64,000 nucleotides of DNA from positions 27,695,771 to 27,759,770 of the forward strand of contig OZ038384.1 in the NCBI GenBank assembly GCA_964036045.1. Reading direction: 5' to 3'. Every line of letters starts with the position of its first letter. Positions within the stretch are counted from its first letter, which is position 1. Below the pieces are notes generated by a model, which was given only the letters and a program-made list of their open reading frames with translations, did no database searches and had not been told where the DNA came from. Source of the stretch: Eutreptiella sp. 'Long Island Sound 2002'. Lineage: Eukaryota; Euglenozoa; Euglenophyceae; Eutreptiales; Eutreptiaceae. Shown one piece after another: positions 1 through 11,359 of the stretch. The position numbers and the translations under genes are program-made.

Positions 1-1663
1 GGGTGACCCCGCCTGCGGTGGCCGCTTGCTGGACTCCCAGGTAGGTGGCCGTGTTTACTGGGTCCATGGGCAGGTCTCCCGGGCGGAGGGGCGGCGGCGG
101 TGCATTGTGTACCATGGTGGCAGATTTGACGTTGTGTACCAGCAGCTGATTGCCCTCCAGATAGGTGGTGACGACGTGGAGGACTCTGGTGGCTCTGGCG
201 GGGTCCGGGGTGGTCGGCAGGGGTTGACGCGCGGTGGCGGTCACCACCGCCATGTCGTCCGCAAACGCTACGAGCGTGGTCCGTAGGGGATATGGTGCCA
301 CGTCCGGGTACGTGCGTCGGATGTAAAACGCCAGCGGGAGGGTGACGAGTAGGAAGAGGAATGGGCCTTCCGCACCCCCTTGTGGGACCCCACTGGCGGG
401 GTGGATCCATGGGGTGGTGCCCATGTCCGTTTTTTATGGCGTACATGCGGGTGGCGAGGTACGCTTGTAGGAAGCCCTGGAAGGGGAGTCCCATGTGTTC
501 CCAGACGGCCCGTAGGAGGCGGTGCGGGGTGTTGGGGAAGGCCCCCTTGACATCCAGGGATGTGATGATGAGGCTGATCGGGTCCATGTCCACCACGGCG
601 TCTTGCATAAATATGGCCTCCAACGGTGATCTACCCGGTATGGCCCCCCACATGGTGGGCGGTACAGCCCGGTACACTGCCGGGGCCACCCGTTTGAGGA
701 TGAGCATCCATATGAGTTTGGCCTCCGTAGTGTCGCAAACGATGGGTCTCCAATTGTCGGGGTTCGCCCAGTCGCCTTTCTTATACAGCGGGTGTACTAG
801 GTTCGCCCAGTCGGGTGGCACGTCCGTTTTCCCGATGGCGATATCCCACAGGCCGCGGCTAAGTGTCTCTTCAGGTTCAGTGGTAGTCTACGGTAGAGCT
901 CCGCCGGGAGTCCGTCCACTCCCGGAGTTTTCCCCGGTTGTAGTTTGTACAACACCTCATCGAGCTCCCGAATGGTGAACGGGGTTCGGTGCATGTCTCG
1001 TCGCTGTGTCCGGTTGTAGAGTTTCGGCAAGTGGGATATCAGTTCCTCTGTGTATGCTGACAGTTCGCCATCCTCAGTGTTGTGCTGGCGCAGGAAGCTG
1101 TTGAGGACTTCTTCCAGGACCACCTTGGGATCGTTGGTCACTGTGCCGTCCTGTAGGCGTACCGCCTTGATGCCTCGGTGGCCCGTCTCCCCCAGGACCT
1201 TGTCCACGTGTTTCAGTGATTTGTAGGGTTGGCGGTTTCGGAAGTAGCGTTGTTGTTCTTGTGCCAGCTCCTTCGCCCGGCGGACGTGCCATTCTCTGAG
1301 TTGCCGGCGTGCGGTTTCCAGTCGTGCTGCGATTTCCTGGGCGTCATGTTGGGCTTGCAGGTCATGTGAGTGCATTGCCGTGTGCAGTGCTCGCTTGTCG
1401 TGCCATATGGTTGTGACCAGGGATCGTAGGTCTTGATGCGGGGTGGCGTCGTCCTGTGTTCTGTGTTGCCAGCTGAGGCCGCATGCCGTGGCCGCCTGTC
1501 GCATGGCGAGGTTGAGGTTCGTTTTGTCTTGCTGGCCTAGGATGCGTTGTACCGTGCGGTAGTATGCTACCCATCTGTGGGTGTCGTGCTCTCCTGGCGG
1601 TTGGATGGGTGGTTGTTCTTCGTGGTCCATGCCATCCCTGGAGGCCGGGGGTACCTGAAGCAC
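1..1663 (-). pseudogene. LINE reverse transcriptase domain, frameshifted, cut by window edge
   Basis: Reverse transcriptase of a non-LTR retrotransposon, read on the minus strand. RT motifs appear in the expected order. There is GKTPGVDGLPAELY near 930, then a PLYKKGD..NP.NWRPI block near 730-800. LDVKGAFPNTPH near 540 carries the first catalytic Asp. GVPQGGAEGPFLF lies near 370, FADD near 255, and a TYLGV thumb motif near 50. The frame changes near 855 and again near 420, so this copy cannot make the enzyme by simple translation. The window edge removes the C-terminal part. The endonuclease lies directly upstream in the same frame, separated only by a TGA. FADD in place of YADD is a tolerated variant of the active-site box. 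The family is certain; the clade (L1, RTE, Jockey or other) is not. Confidence 0.93.
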
Positions 1664-1684
1664 CTTGATTTGTACCTCCAGGGG

Positions 1685-2431
1685 TCAGTGTCCGGTGATC
1701 TTGGATGGCAGGTCATGGTATTGCACCCGCGTCACCTCGACGTGTGCCGAATCCGCGTAGCAGAGGTCGATGCGGGAATCTGCCGCACCAGGTTGTGGTG
1801 GTCTGTGTGAGGGCGGGCCTCGTAGAGAGGCTGTGAGGTCCTGCAGGCCTAGATGTTGCATGGCCACTTGTACTGCTGCGTCCTCGGGCGTCGGTCGTCC
1901 TCCGCGATCGTCCGCTGATGGGGCTGCATTGAAGTCTCCTATGATGACAGTCGGGCCCATCATGGCAAGTTGTCGGTAGGCCTCCATGAGCTGTTCGAGG
2001 AACGTCTCCGTGGCGTCTCCAAAGGGGACGTGTACCCTGATGACATTCAGTTGCCACGTTGGGCCTACCAGTTCGTATGCCGCTAGGCGGCCTTCCACCC
2101 CCAGGTGGTGGTGGATGTGTACTTGGACTTCACTTTTGTGGGACATGGGAACCCCCTTGACCCATGTGGTGCGGTATTGGTGTCCCGTCCTGGTGAGGAT
2201 GGGGGTTAAGCTTGGGTGGGCTGTCTGGGTTTTGAGGGCCTGCTCCTGCCACACCATGGCATCCAGGTCGCATTTCGCCATGATGGGCACGTCTTGTAGG
2301 TCCGGAGCTTTGGTCGCGTCGTACAGGGCGCCCGGTTCGTTGAGGGACATGAGAGTGACGAGCGCAGTTGTGACCTCCTGGGCGCGCGTTTTGGTGGCCC
2401 CTGGGGGGTCCCTGGCGCGGCGTGGTAGTAG
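1685..2431 (-). pseudogene. LINE APE-type endonuclease domain
   Basis: Apurinic-like endonuclease that nicks the target for target-primed reverse transcription. It belongs to the exonuclease-endonuclease-phosphatase fold. Visible motifs are a hydrophobic N-terminal strand with SLN near 2345, VWQE near 2255 (metal-binding Glu), IIGDFNA near 1940, SRIDLCYAD near 1765 and a terminal KITGH near 1690 that supplies the catalytic His. A TGA at 1685-1687 follows that His immediately, and the reading frame continues beyond it into the RT. An ATG at 2348-2350 is the first Met in the domain, but the N-terminal strand begins slightly upstream, after the TGA at 2432-2434. That TGA may be the true end of ORF1 and mark the ORF1/ORF2 boundary. 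Confidence 0.9.
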
Positions 2432-5400
2432 TCATTGTCCCAGTCGCAGTTTGTGGTTGATCGCTGCGGCTATCCTCTCTTCCTCCGGTATACCCGGTTC
2501 CTCCAGCCATGTCTGCGGCACGTCACCCGTCCAGACGGTGCCCGGTGGTACCTGGTTGGCGGGTGTGCGGAGCTGCACCGGGCACTCCGGGAATTGTCTG
2601 TCGTCCCAGAGTTCGAGGTTTGGGGTCTCCACTTTTTCGCCCTATTCTGGGAGTGCGTGCCACTTGATTTTCAATTGTAGGTTGCCGTGTTGGCCTGGTG
2701 TGGTCAGTCTGCCCTGTATCTTGCCCCGGAACCATACAAATTGTTTCGGTTGTCCTCTAAGCGTGGCTCCATATACTCCTTGTACTTCTGCGCCGTCTGG
2801 CCTTTCGGGGTGCATGGCGGCACGTTCCGCCGGTGGGCTTCGGTTGTGGATCGGGTGGCGGCGGCGCTGGGGCCACTTTGGGCTCCGGTCTGGGCCGTTT
2901 GGCCCTGCGGGCTGAGGCGTCCCCTCCCCCCGGGCGGGGCCTCGGTTTGGGTTGGGGCTGCTCTGGCGCCGGTTTGGGGGCTGGCTTCGGTGCGTCGCGG
3001 CGGAATATGCTGTACGCCGGTCCCTGTCCCTCCTGCGGCCTGTGCATACCCCGAAGTTTATTCGTGTGTTCTTGTAGGCTGGTGGTGCGTAGTTTGAGAG
3101 TTCGTTCCGTGTCCGTGGGCCAGGACATCCAGCGCTGCGCCTGTGCTGTCCCGTACTTCCGCACATAGGCCGCCAGGTTGCGCGTGAGTGTAAGCCATGT
3201 CTCGGGTAGCGTGGTGTCCGTGGCTGGGGCATCCACTGTCCAATGCATCGCCGTTTTGAGGGCTAGCCAGTGCGCCCTGGGGTGGTTGGTGTGGTGGGTG
3301 GAGTGGCTAAAACGGTCCCCCAGTGCCAGTGGGGTTGCCGGCTTTGCTGCCGGTGTGAATGTGTGGACCCTGTCCGTTGTGCCCGTGGCGTTCCACCGTG
3401 CCACCCACCATGTGTGTTGGTGGCACGTCAGTGTCACCGTGGGGGTATCCGGGGGCTTGTCATTAAAGGCCGCCCAGTCAGTGACCTTCGGACCCTCGAT
3501 TTTCCGGTCGTGTTGTTCTGGTGGACTGGTCAGGGTCACCAGTTGGTTCATAAGGTCCGGCGTCAGGGTGTCTTCTGTGCCCTGTACCCTGTCCTTACGC
3601 GCCGTGGGGTGGCACACGGCGACGTCCCACGCGTCCGTGGTGGCCGCCAGGGTGATGGCTGCCAGGGTGATGACATTGTCCGTCAGTCCCTCCACGATGA
3701 AGTACTTTTCTCCCGCCAGGGTGGTCGGGAGTTGGGCCGTGTGTTTCATGGTGAGGTGTAGTAGCGCCCTGTCGGAACCTGGGGCGTTTGGGTCCACTGG
3801 TCTGGGTTCGCGTGCGCCGCGTCCCCCTAGCGGGTTCCGCGGTTTGTCGGCGTTGGGTAGTCGTGGCCCCAGGGCCATGTGGTGTACCTGATCGAGAGGG
3901 ACGGCTTGGCCCGTGGTGTCGCCCGTCGTGAGGTATACTCCTTTGGTGCCTGTTATCGTGTTTAGGTATATACCTGGGAGTGGGGCGGGCTGTGGGGGCA
4001 ATGGTTGGAACAGTGCGTGGGGGCAGGGGTGGCCGCAGGGGGGGTCCCCGGGTCGCAGTCCCGGGCAGGGGCCAACCATGCCGTGTGGTACTGGATATAG
4101 TATGTAGGGCCCCGCCACCCTGCGTAGTTTGTTGGGGCTTAGGGTGTTCAACCACCCTCCCACCCTGCTGGTGACAGAGCCCTGATCGATCCAGGTGGCT
4201 TGGTCGCGGTCGATGTCGTGGTGTAGGGTCCTTCTGTTGGTGCCCCACGTTCGGCGGTGGGTGGTGTCATCTGGGGTAGGGCACCCCGTGTCTATGAGAG
4301 GCATTCTGGCGTTTGCGAGGGCGGAGTTTATGATGTTCAGGGGAGGGTAGGGTTGTCGTGGGTGCCGGCGGCGGTGTTCCCCGCTGGCTTGACACTCTGG
4401 CGTGGTACTCGTCTCCCGTGGAGGAGTTGGTGCCAGGACGGGTCCGGGTGCCAGATGGGGGCCGGTAGGTCCCCGTACCTTGCCCAAGTGTACACTGTGT
4501 ATGCCGTGCCCTCGGTGTCGGCCTGCAATCTGTACGTGGACTTCCGTGCCTCGCCGTAGGTGACTAGTGCATTTGAGGTGGGGACGGTGTAGTTGAGGTG
4601 TGTGTGTGCCAGGGCGTGAGTGATTTGTACTTCCATGCCCTTTCGTTTGTCCCCATGGTCTTCCAGTATGAAGTGTACCATACATGGGCTGCGGGGTTGG
4701 AGGTTACCGTCTTTGTCGTGCAATGGCGGGTGTATTTGGCGTCCAGCCTGCTGTGCTTTGTTGGAGTTCTGGTGGGCGCGTTGTTCGACAAGGACGTTCG
4801 GTGTCCAGTCCTGTGGGGCACCTTCCCTGTGCGCCATGGCTTGAGCCGCCTTGGCGAGTGCCGTGACGGTAGGGGGCAGTGGGGGCTCAGCGACCTGGGG
4901 CACCATGCCGGTGTCTGTTGGGAAGTTCCAGTATATCGTGAACTTCCCCGGCTGGTGGGCGTTGTGGGTGTCAGGGAGGGTCACAGAGAGCGTCTCTTTG
5001 ATCTGGGTTACCGCCTCTGGGTGTATGGTAGTGGGGTAGTGCCAGAGGGTGTGCTTGGTGGGGTCCCGGTCTGTCTAGGCGGTACGTCCCGCGGGTTCCA
5101 TTGTCTGCGGCGTGAGGGTGTCGTCAAGGGCGACCTCGTGGAGGCGGTTGGCTTCTGCGGCCCACCTTGTCTGCCATTCCGTCAGCGTGGGGTCGTCCTT
5201 GGTGCAGTCCAGGGTGCAGTGGATAGCCATCCACTCCGGGTCGGGGTCGACGGTAATGTCGGTACCCGTTGTCGCGTTTATCCATATCGCTTGTGTGGGT
5301 CTCGCCTGGGGCGTCTGGTCGTCGTCGTCCAGGGCCGTGCCTTCCATGGTCGCCGTGCCCTGGGTGGTTAGAAAGAGGTGCGTGGCCTGCGTTAGGTGTA

Positions 5401-7855
5401 CTTGGTGTGGCGTAAGGAGGTGCATGGATGCCATTGTTGCTATCCGTGGGAGGACTTTCTTCCGATCGATGGTGCCTGTCGGTAGTTGCCATGTCGTTGC
5501 CGTGCTCCTTGTGTGGTTCCCCCCTCGGGGTAGTTGGTAGTTGTCTGGGACGTGACGCAAGGTTAGAGGCTTGTCGAGTTGTTGGACGGTCGTGGTGGCG
5601 TTGGGGGGTTCGGCCTTTTCGTGGGCTGCTGGGCTGTGTCCTTGCTGGGGGGGCCTGAGTTCGTGTCGCGTGGGCGTTTGGGGTTTCGTAGGACTGGGGG
5701 GTATGTGTGGCTCCGGTATCGGTTGTGGCATTGTGGGTCGAAGGCTGGTGATGTTGTGTGCTCCGGTGGCCGCATCTTCGTGCAGGTAGAACTCCAGCGC
5801 TGGTGGCCCAATAGGGTGCCACTCGCGTGGGTCATCGTGCGGGGTATGGAGGTGGATGCTTTGCTGAGTGGACCAGCTGTGGTAGGCCAGGATGGCATTC
5901 GTGATGGCGGGGTTTCTGTTGTCTCCAAACGGGTGGTCGAGTCTGAAGCCGTCTCCGAACGTGGCTCGAACGGTCGTAGCCAGCGCTCCGATGTCTCCGT
6001 CCGGTACTATGTCGCCCCACGTTGTGCGGGACGTGGCGCCCGGGAGGCCCGTGTGTCCCTCCAGGACCTCTGTTTCGTACTTGGTCCAGTCTTGTAGCAT
6101 GCGTTCCACCTATGCAGCCTCCGTGTACGGCCGGATACTGTGCTCCGCTAGGGTGCGGGCATGGGCCAGCTGCCGGTACAGGGTCCAGTGTCGGGGGGTT
6201 GGTCTTGGTGGGGGGGTCGCGGCGGGCTCGGGCGTAGGCTCCTTCTCTTCCCTATGTCCGTGCCGGGTGGCGTGCACTAGGGTGTACTCGTCATCTTCTC
6301 GCTCGGGCTTCCATTCCAGGTGGGCTTCTCCCGTGGCCGCAATGCTCGGTCGGCATGTCGCGGTGCGTGCCTAGGGGGGCCCTGTCTTGTCATGCAGGAC
6401 GATGGTGTGGCCCCGTGTCCAACTGTGTAGGGTGAGGATGAGAGCCTCCGCTGTTTCCTCGAGGGTTGCTGGCGGCGGGGCGTCGGATTCCTGGATGAAA
6501 TCCAGGGCTTCCTCCGCGTGTGGGGCCCGCGTGAGGTTTGTCCGCGCTCCAGTTTTGGTCTCTCGTCCTTGTACCACCACTCCTTCCGGTGATTGTTGCT
6601 GGGCGTTGTGTATGTCCCTCCGTAGCTCCTGGATGTATGCCCCTGGGTCTCGGTTGCTTCCTGTGCTTGTTATCCGTTGATCTGCTTCGTTGAGTGCCCG
6701 GTATAGGCTCCATGTGGGTTGTTGGTGCGCGTCGGCTGCCACTTGCAGCACGCGTTGGATGCTGTCCTGCAGTGGGTCGTTGTCCAGGTCCATGGGGTCG
6801 TGGTTCGTGGAGATGTCGAGGCCACTGGGCAGTGACTCCAGGGGTGGGTCATTAGCCTCAGGAGGGGTGGGTAGTTGGGAGTGGATGTCCATCGCGGTGC
6901 CGGAGGTGCCACTGGACACGGATAGCGGTGCTTCGTGTGTGTGGTCCTCCGGTGGGCTTGGTTGTGTTATCTCCGCGGCCATCGTCTCCGTTTGTGGCCC
7001 TGGTTCCGGGGAATCGTCCCGGTTGTCGCAGTGCGGCGACTCCCGCTGAGGCGTGCCGCAATGGTCCGTGTCTTGGGCGCTGTACTCCGTGTGGTTGGGG
7101 CTCGGTGTACGCCTGCACGGTGCAGCGTTTGTGGATTGATTCGTGGTTCGGTCGCTGTAGTCCGTGTGTTGTGACGGGGCCGGGTCTTGTTTCGGGTCGT
7201 AGGCGTCTCCCCGTGTTATGTGGCTGTAGTATGTGTTTTGGCTATACTCCGTGCAGTCCTGGCTCGGGGTACGCTGGCGTGTCACGGTACTTGCGGTCCG
7301 GCTTGTGGCACTGTAGTCGGTATCTTGTGATAGGGTTTGGTCTGGTTCCGGTTCTAGTTGGCGTCGTTTCGTTCCCCCCCCGTGTTGTCTCCCCCCCCCG
7401 GGGCTCGGGTGTGTCGGCGGTGCCGGGGTCATAGTTCGTGTGGTCGTGGGTCGTTGGATCCTGGCGTTCGGCGTGTACTGCGTGGGTGGGATGTGGGGGT
7501 GGCGTGCCTGGTGCGTGCTTCCGGCTTCCGGGGTCGCGGAGATCGTCAGGGTCGGCCGGGCGTTGTGTCCCCCCTTGGCTGGTTGTTGATGGCGTGCTCC
7601 GCGTTGCGGGTTTCCCCCGGGCGTCGTCGTCCTGGTGCTCCTGCTCCATCGTGTCCTGTGTTTGCATTGCGTGTGTGGTCTTCTTGCGTGCCACCTATGT
7701 GGGTCCGGAGGCTTCGCCTGTACGTGCACCTCCCATTTTTCCGCCGCGTGTTGTCGCATGCGTGTGTGCACCTTACAGGATTGGTAGGCGGCATACCTCT
7801 TGCCCTTGGTGTCGGCGTCTCCGGGATCTTGTTTGCCTGCTGTATTGCACGGCAC
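2432..7855 (-). pseudogene. LINE ORF1-like region, unrecognised protein with internal TAGs
   Basis: A long coding-like stretch upstream of the endonuclease. From 7855 to about 4340 and from about 2830 to 2434 it uses one frame; from 4340 to 2830 it uses a second frame, so two compensating frameshifts exist. In the main frame the only interruptions are four TAG codons (6371-6373, 6110-6112, 5075-5077, 2642-2644) before a TGA at 2432-2434. Composition stays protein-like across each TAG. The N-terminal part is Thr/Pro/Arg-rich, with a degenerate Ser-x-x-Thr-Asp/Glu-Tyr-Ser repeat. The middle is a Pro/Thr-rich region with globular-looking patches. The part near 2830-2950 is Lys/Pro/Arg-rich, as expected for nucleic-acid binding. 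No CCHC knuckle or RRM was seen. The start at 7855 is GTG, not ATG; the true start is unknown. Confidence 0.6.
7055..7335 (-). repeat. Intragenic repeat encoding a degenerate TDYS/TEYS motif
   Basis: Within the LINE ORF1-like region, about six diverged units encode Asp-Thr-Asp-Tyr-Ser, Cys-Thr-Glu-Tyr-Ser, Asn-Thr-Tyr-Tyr-Ser, His-Thr-Asp-Tyr-Ser, His-Thr-Glu-Tyr-Ser and Asp-Thr-Asp-His-Cys. At DNA level the plus strand repeats CTGTAGTCCGTGT-like words. The unit spacing is irregular. The motif is retained although the DNA has diverged, which suggests past selection on the protein. Confidence 0.6.
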
Positions 7856-7869
7856 AAATGGCGCTCTTT

Positions 7870-9300
7870 ATCGTCGGTCAGCAGCAGCCATGTGGAGGTG
7901 CTGCGGCACATAAGATGTGGAGTCAGGTCACGTTGGGTCGCGGCCTTTTTTATTGTGGTTTGTGGCGCGGCGTTGCTTATTCGTGTTGCCTTGTCGCGCC
8001 GTGTTGGCTGGGGTTGGGTTGTGCGGCGTAGTGTGGTCGTGGCGTTGCGTCTTGTGGCAGTGTGTGCTGTGCTGTTTCGTTGTGTCGCGTTAGGTGGTGT
8101 CCTGCGGTGCCGGGCGCTGGCTGTGCCATGCGGCGGTTTATGTTGTTTTTGTTGTTGGTCGTATTGTGTAGCATTGCGCTGTGTTGTGTGGTGTAGTGTA
8201 GCTGCCGTTGGGTTGTGGTGTCGCGTGTTGTGTGCCGTTGTTGGGTAACGCCGGTGTTTGTCGAGTGCCGTCTTGTGGTACGGTACCGCGTGTTGCCGTG
8301 GTATTGTGTGGCGCGTCACAGTGTGTTGCGCTGTGCCGGGTCATGTCGTGGTGGTGGTATATGGTTGCGTCTGGTTGTTGTTGGTGCTGGTGTTGACGTT
8401 GTGTGTAGTAGTGTGCGGTTGTAGTGCGTGGTGGCGCGTCGTGTTTTGTGTTGGTTCCAGGTGGGTTCCCCGTGTTGCGCCCACCTGTGCGTTGCTCTGT
8501 TGTGCCGTGTGTCGTTGCGTGCGCGTATTGGGTTGTGTGTTTCGTGGTGTCCGTTTTTGCGTGTCCCCTTGGGGTTGTTTTGGTGTTGGGTTTCGTCTTG
8601 TTGCGTTATGTGTCTTGGCGTGCGTTGCGTTGTGGTGTGCTGTGTTGTCGCGTTGTGTTTTGGTGCGTTGGGTTGGACGTTGGTGTGTGGCGTCAGGTAC
8701 CATTGTTCGGTGTTGTGTGTTGTTGTTTGTCGGTTGGTTGCGTTGTATGACACGTTGTGTTGCGCACCGTTGTTTTGCCGTCGGTTGTGGTGTTGTGTTC
8801 CGTGTTGTCGGGTTTGTTGTCGTGTGTTGTGTCTCGGCGTTGCGTGGTGTTGTGGTTTTGTCTTGTTGGTTGCGCTACGTAGCTCCATTGTGGTGCCATG
8901 TAGCTCCGCTGGGTGATGTTGTGTGGCGTGGTTTGTCGTGGTTCTCCCGCGTTTTTGTGGTGGCGTGTTTGTTGTGGTGTTTTGTTGTGCCGCGTTGTGT
9001 TGTTGTGATCGGTGTTGTGTGGTGTTTGGGTATGTGTTTCCTCTCGGTACATGGTGTTGTTCCGTTGTTGTGTGGCGTTGTACGGTTGTGTGAGCCGTGT
9101 ATGTGTGTTCGTGACACACAGCGTCATGTCTTGTTGCCGTGTGTTGGCTCACGACGTGTTGTGCCATTGGTTCTCCGCCATGTTCGGCGTGTGCTCCATT
9201 CCGTGATCCCGTTCACTTCGGTTGGCTCCGCGGGGCGTGCCATACCACTTGGTTTGTTCGCCATGGATATGGGATTGAGAGGTTGCACCGGTAGTTAATG
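7870..9300 (-). other. Strand-asymmetric C/A-rich leader of the LINE
   Basis: The plus strand is built almost only of G, T and C, with GTTGTGTGGTG-like words; A is rare for over 1 kb. Read in the sense of the LINE it is an ACAAC/CACAA-rich, nearly G-poor stretch directly 5' of the first coding sequence. It has long open frames on both strands, which is a composition effect. It is best read as the 5' untranslated leader, or as a degenerate short-word repeat. An ORF of 257 codons (7546-8319, minus) has a more protein-like part near 7700-7950, so the coding region could begin a little upstream of 7855. Confidence 0.5.
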
Positions 9301-9900
9301 TGTCACACTTTACACTTGGCGTTTTCACTCTTTGATTGTTGGCGGCAGCCCCGTGCATGCGCTTTCATGTGTGGTTGTTTGGTGTTTGTTTGCCTTGTGC
9401 CTCCTTGCCGGTGTCGTAGCGTGGCCTTGTACTTGTCCTCTAGTCGTTTTCCGCGGTGTTCTCGTGTTTCTTTGGTGTTGTGTCGTTGCCGCGTGTTGTT
9501 TAGCGGCGTGTTGTTTCGTCGGTTCTTCGTCATGTCCGGTGTTTGCTCCGCTCCGTGGTGTTGGTCATGTCGGTTGGCTCCGTGTTCAAGGTAGGCACCA
9601 TGTGGGATAAATAGACAAGGAGAGAGGAGGGGCTACTTCGGTGATTAGCGTGCTATGCTTTATATTCGGTGACTCCACTCATTGGTTTTGGCGACGCCCA
9701 AGAGCAAGCGCATTTACTTGTGTTTGTTTGGCGTTTACTTTGTTTGTCCTTGCGGCACCCTAGTCTAGTCTAGTCTTGAGTTCGTATTTTCATTTGGTGA
9801 CTCCACTCTTTGGTTTCGGCGGCGCCCAAGAGTAAGCGCTTTTACTTGTGTTTGTTTACCATGTTTATCCGTGCCGTACCCGTAGTTGAGTCATGAGGTC
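9300..9900. repeat. Three diverged direct repeats, about 110-130 bp each
   Basis: Copies lie at about 9303-9430, 9660-9780 and 9788-9895. Shared words include GGTGACTCCACTC, GGCGACGCCCAAGAG, AAGCGC.TTTACTTGTG and TTTGTTTGGCGTTTAC. The second and third copies are adjacent; the first is about 230 bp away and more diverged. They lie upstream of the LINE in its own orientation, where promoter-bearing monomers occur in some LINEs, but they also lie 400 bp before the gypsy relic, so ownership is uncertain. Confidence 0.65.
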
Positions 9901-10312
9901 TTCACTTTGTCTTTCTCCGCGTTGTCCTCGTGCTGCTTTGGTTTGGTAGTTGTTTGGGGCGCGGCCTTCTTTCGGCGGCTCCATACCTCGCCGCGTCGGA
10001 ACATACCTTTTGTCCTCTTCGTCGTTGCTCTTGGTGTCCACGCTCCATTGGACTAGTCCTACGACACGCACTTTGCTAGGTGTTTTGGGGCACGCACGGG
10101 TTGCACTGTCTTGTCTGTTTCTCCCCTCTGTTCTCGTTGTTGTCTGGTTGTCTGGATTTCTCTGCTGACCTCGCCAAACAGCGGCGCAAAAATTCATGGG
10201 GGGGATTGGAGGTCAGTAAAAACGATTTCTGTGTCTTTTGGTGCGTCGTTTTCTTCGTTCCAATTTATTCTTTCCACGCTGTCCAGCGACACGCGCGACA
10301 CTCGACCGATAA
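9901..10312. other. Unassigned spacer between LINE leader and gypsy relic
   Basis: T- and C-rich sequence with no recognised domain in any frame. A TAA at 10310-10312 in the gypsy frame marks where homology-like coding sequence begins, so the integrase is truncated about here by deletion or insertion. Confidence 0.4.
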
Positions 10313-11359
10313 CTCCTGGAGGAGTGGTTTTGTGTCTATGGGGCGCCCAAGGAGATCAACTCCGATGAGGACGTACGAGTACGCTCAGATACCGGCTGGT
10401 ACAAGAGGGTCCTGAGATCCCTCAATGTCCAGGTGTCTACGGGGATCCCCTACTCGCACACGAGCAACCCCCTATGTGAGCGACAGATCCGTGTCCTCAA
10501 GGAGAATGTAAGGATATGGTGCAAAACTGAACGCACCAGAGACTGGGTGAGACTACTCCCCGTCATATCCTTGATGATGAACTCCCAAGAGAGTTCAGTT
10601 ACTGGCTACTCGCCCCATGAGCTATTCCTAGGGCGCCCGGCGTGGTTCCTACATGCCCCCTATCCAGAGGACACCCATTCTTCTGTGTGTGAATGGGTCC
10701 AAGAGCAACAAGCGAAGGTGGACAAGGCCAAGGCTATGCTCCAGAGAGTGAGGGAGCATCAGTGGAACAAGAAGAACAAGCACCGAGTACCGGCCACCTA
10801 CCAAGAGGGGGACTGCGTGCTGGTGCATCACAGCCGACTACCCGCCTGGCCACGCTCTACCAGCGACGACCCATACTTCGGGCCCTACAAGATTCTATCT
10901 GTGGATGGACACCGTATCACCGTGCGGTGTTCTCCCCGTCTAGGGGGGACCCTGGTGTGCGCTGCTCAACATCTGAAGCGCTACTATGACCCTGAAGACC
11001 TTCGTGGGGAAGAGTGGGAGCTTAACGACGAGGAGATCGCCGCCCTAGACTTACAAGGGGCTGCCAGCCCTATGGAAGTTGAAGGGGAACTCCCCGACAT
11101 GAACGCCGAGGAGATGGCTAAGGAGGGCTTCTACCTGGTGAAGTCTGTCCTACGCCACCGCTAGCGCCAGGGTTGGCGCTTCCTCACCCTCTGGGAAGGG
11201 TTTGGAGTCGAAGAGGCCACCTGGGAGCCCTTCTCTGCGTCTGTTCTACCTGAGGGGCGCCTAAACTAGTTTCTGTTTGACTACTTGTCCCAGAACAACC
11301 TCGGTGAGTTGCTGAGGCTCGCTGAGACGCTAGCCTCCAAGACTAAAGCTAGGGACTGA
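10313..11359 (+). pseudogene. Ty3/gypsy chromovirus integrase C-terminus plus chromodomain
   Basis: Terminal part of a gypsy-type Pol polyprotein. The start of the readable frame holds the end of the integrase core: an EINSDED block carrying an acidic catalytic residue, then a CERQ Glu about 35 residues later, the D35E spacing. NSQESSVTGYSPHELFLGRP is the typical post-core segment. A GPY-like module (DPYFGPYKIL) follows near 10865. The C-terminus has a chromodomain: FYLVKSVLRHR, then WRFLTLWEGF and EEATWEPF. TAG codons sit at 11162-11164, inside the chromodomain, and at 11267-11269; the frame then ends in TGA at 11357-11359. Upstream Pol and Gag are absent. Chromodomains direct integration to marked chromatin in this family. 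Confidence 0.92.

Noticed and set aside
8258-9298. 346-codon plus-strand ORF rich in Cys/Val/Leu/Trp
   Set aside because: Caused by the G/T-rich, A-poor plus strand; no domain, and overlapping long ORFs occur on both strands.
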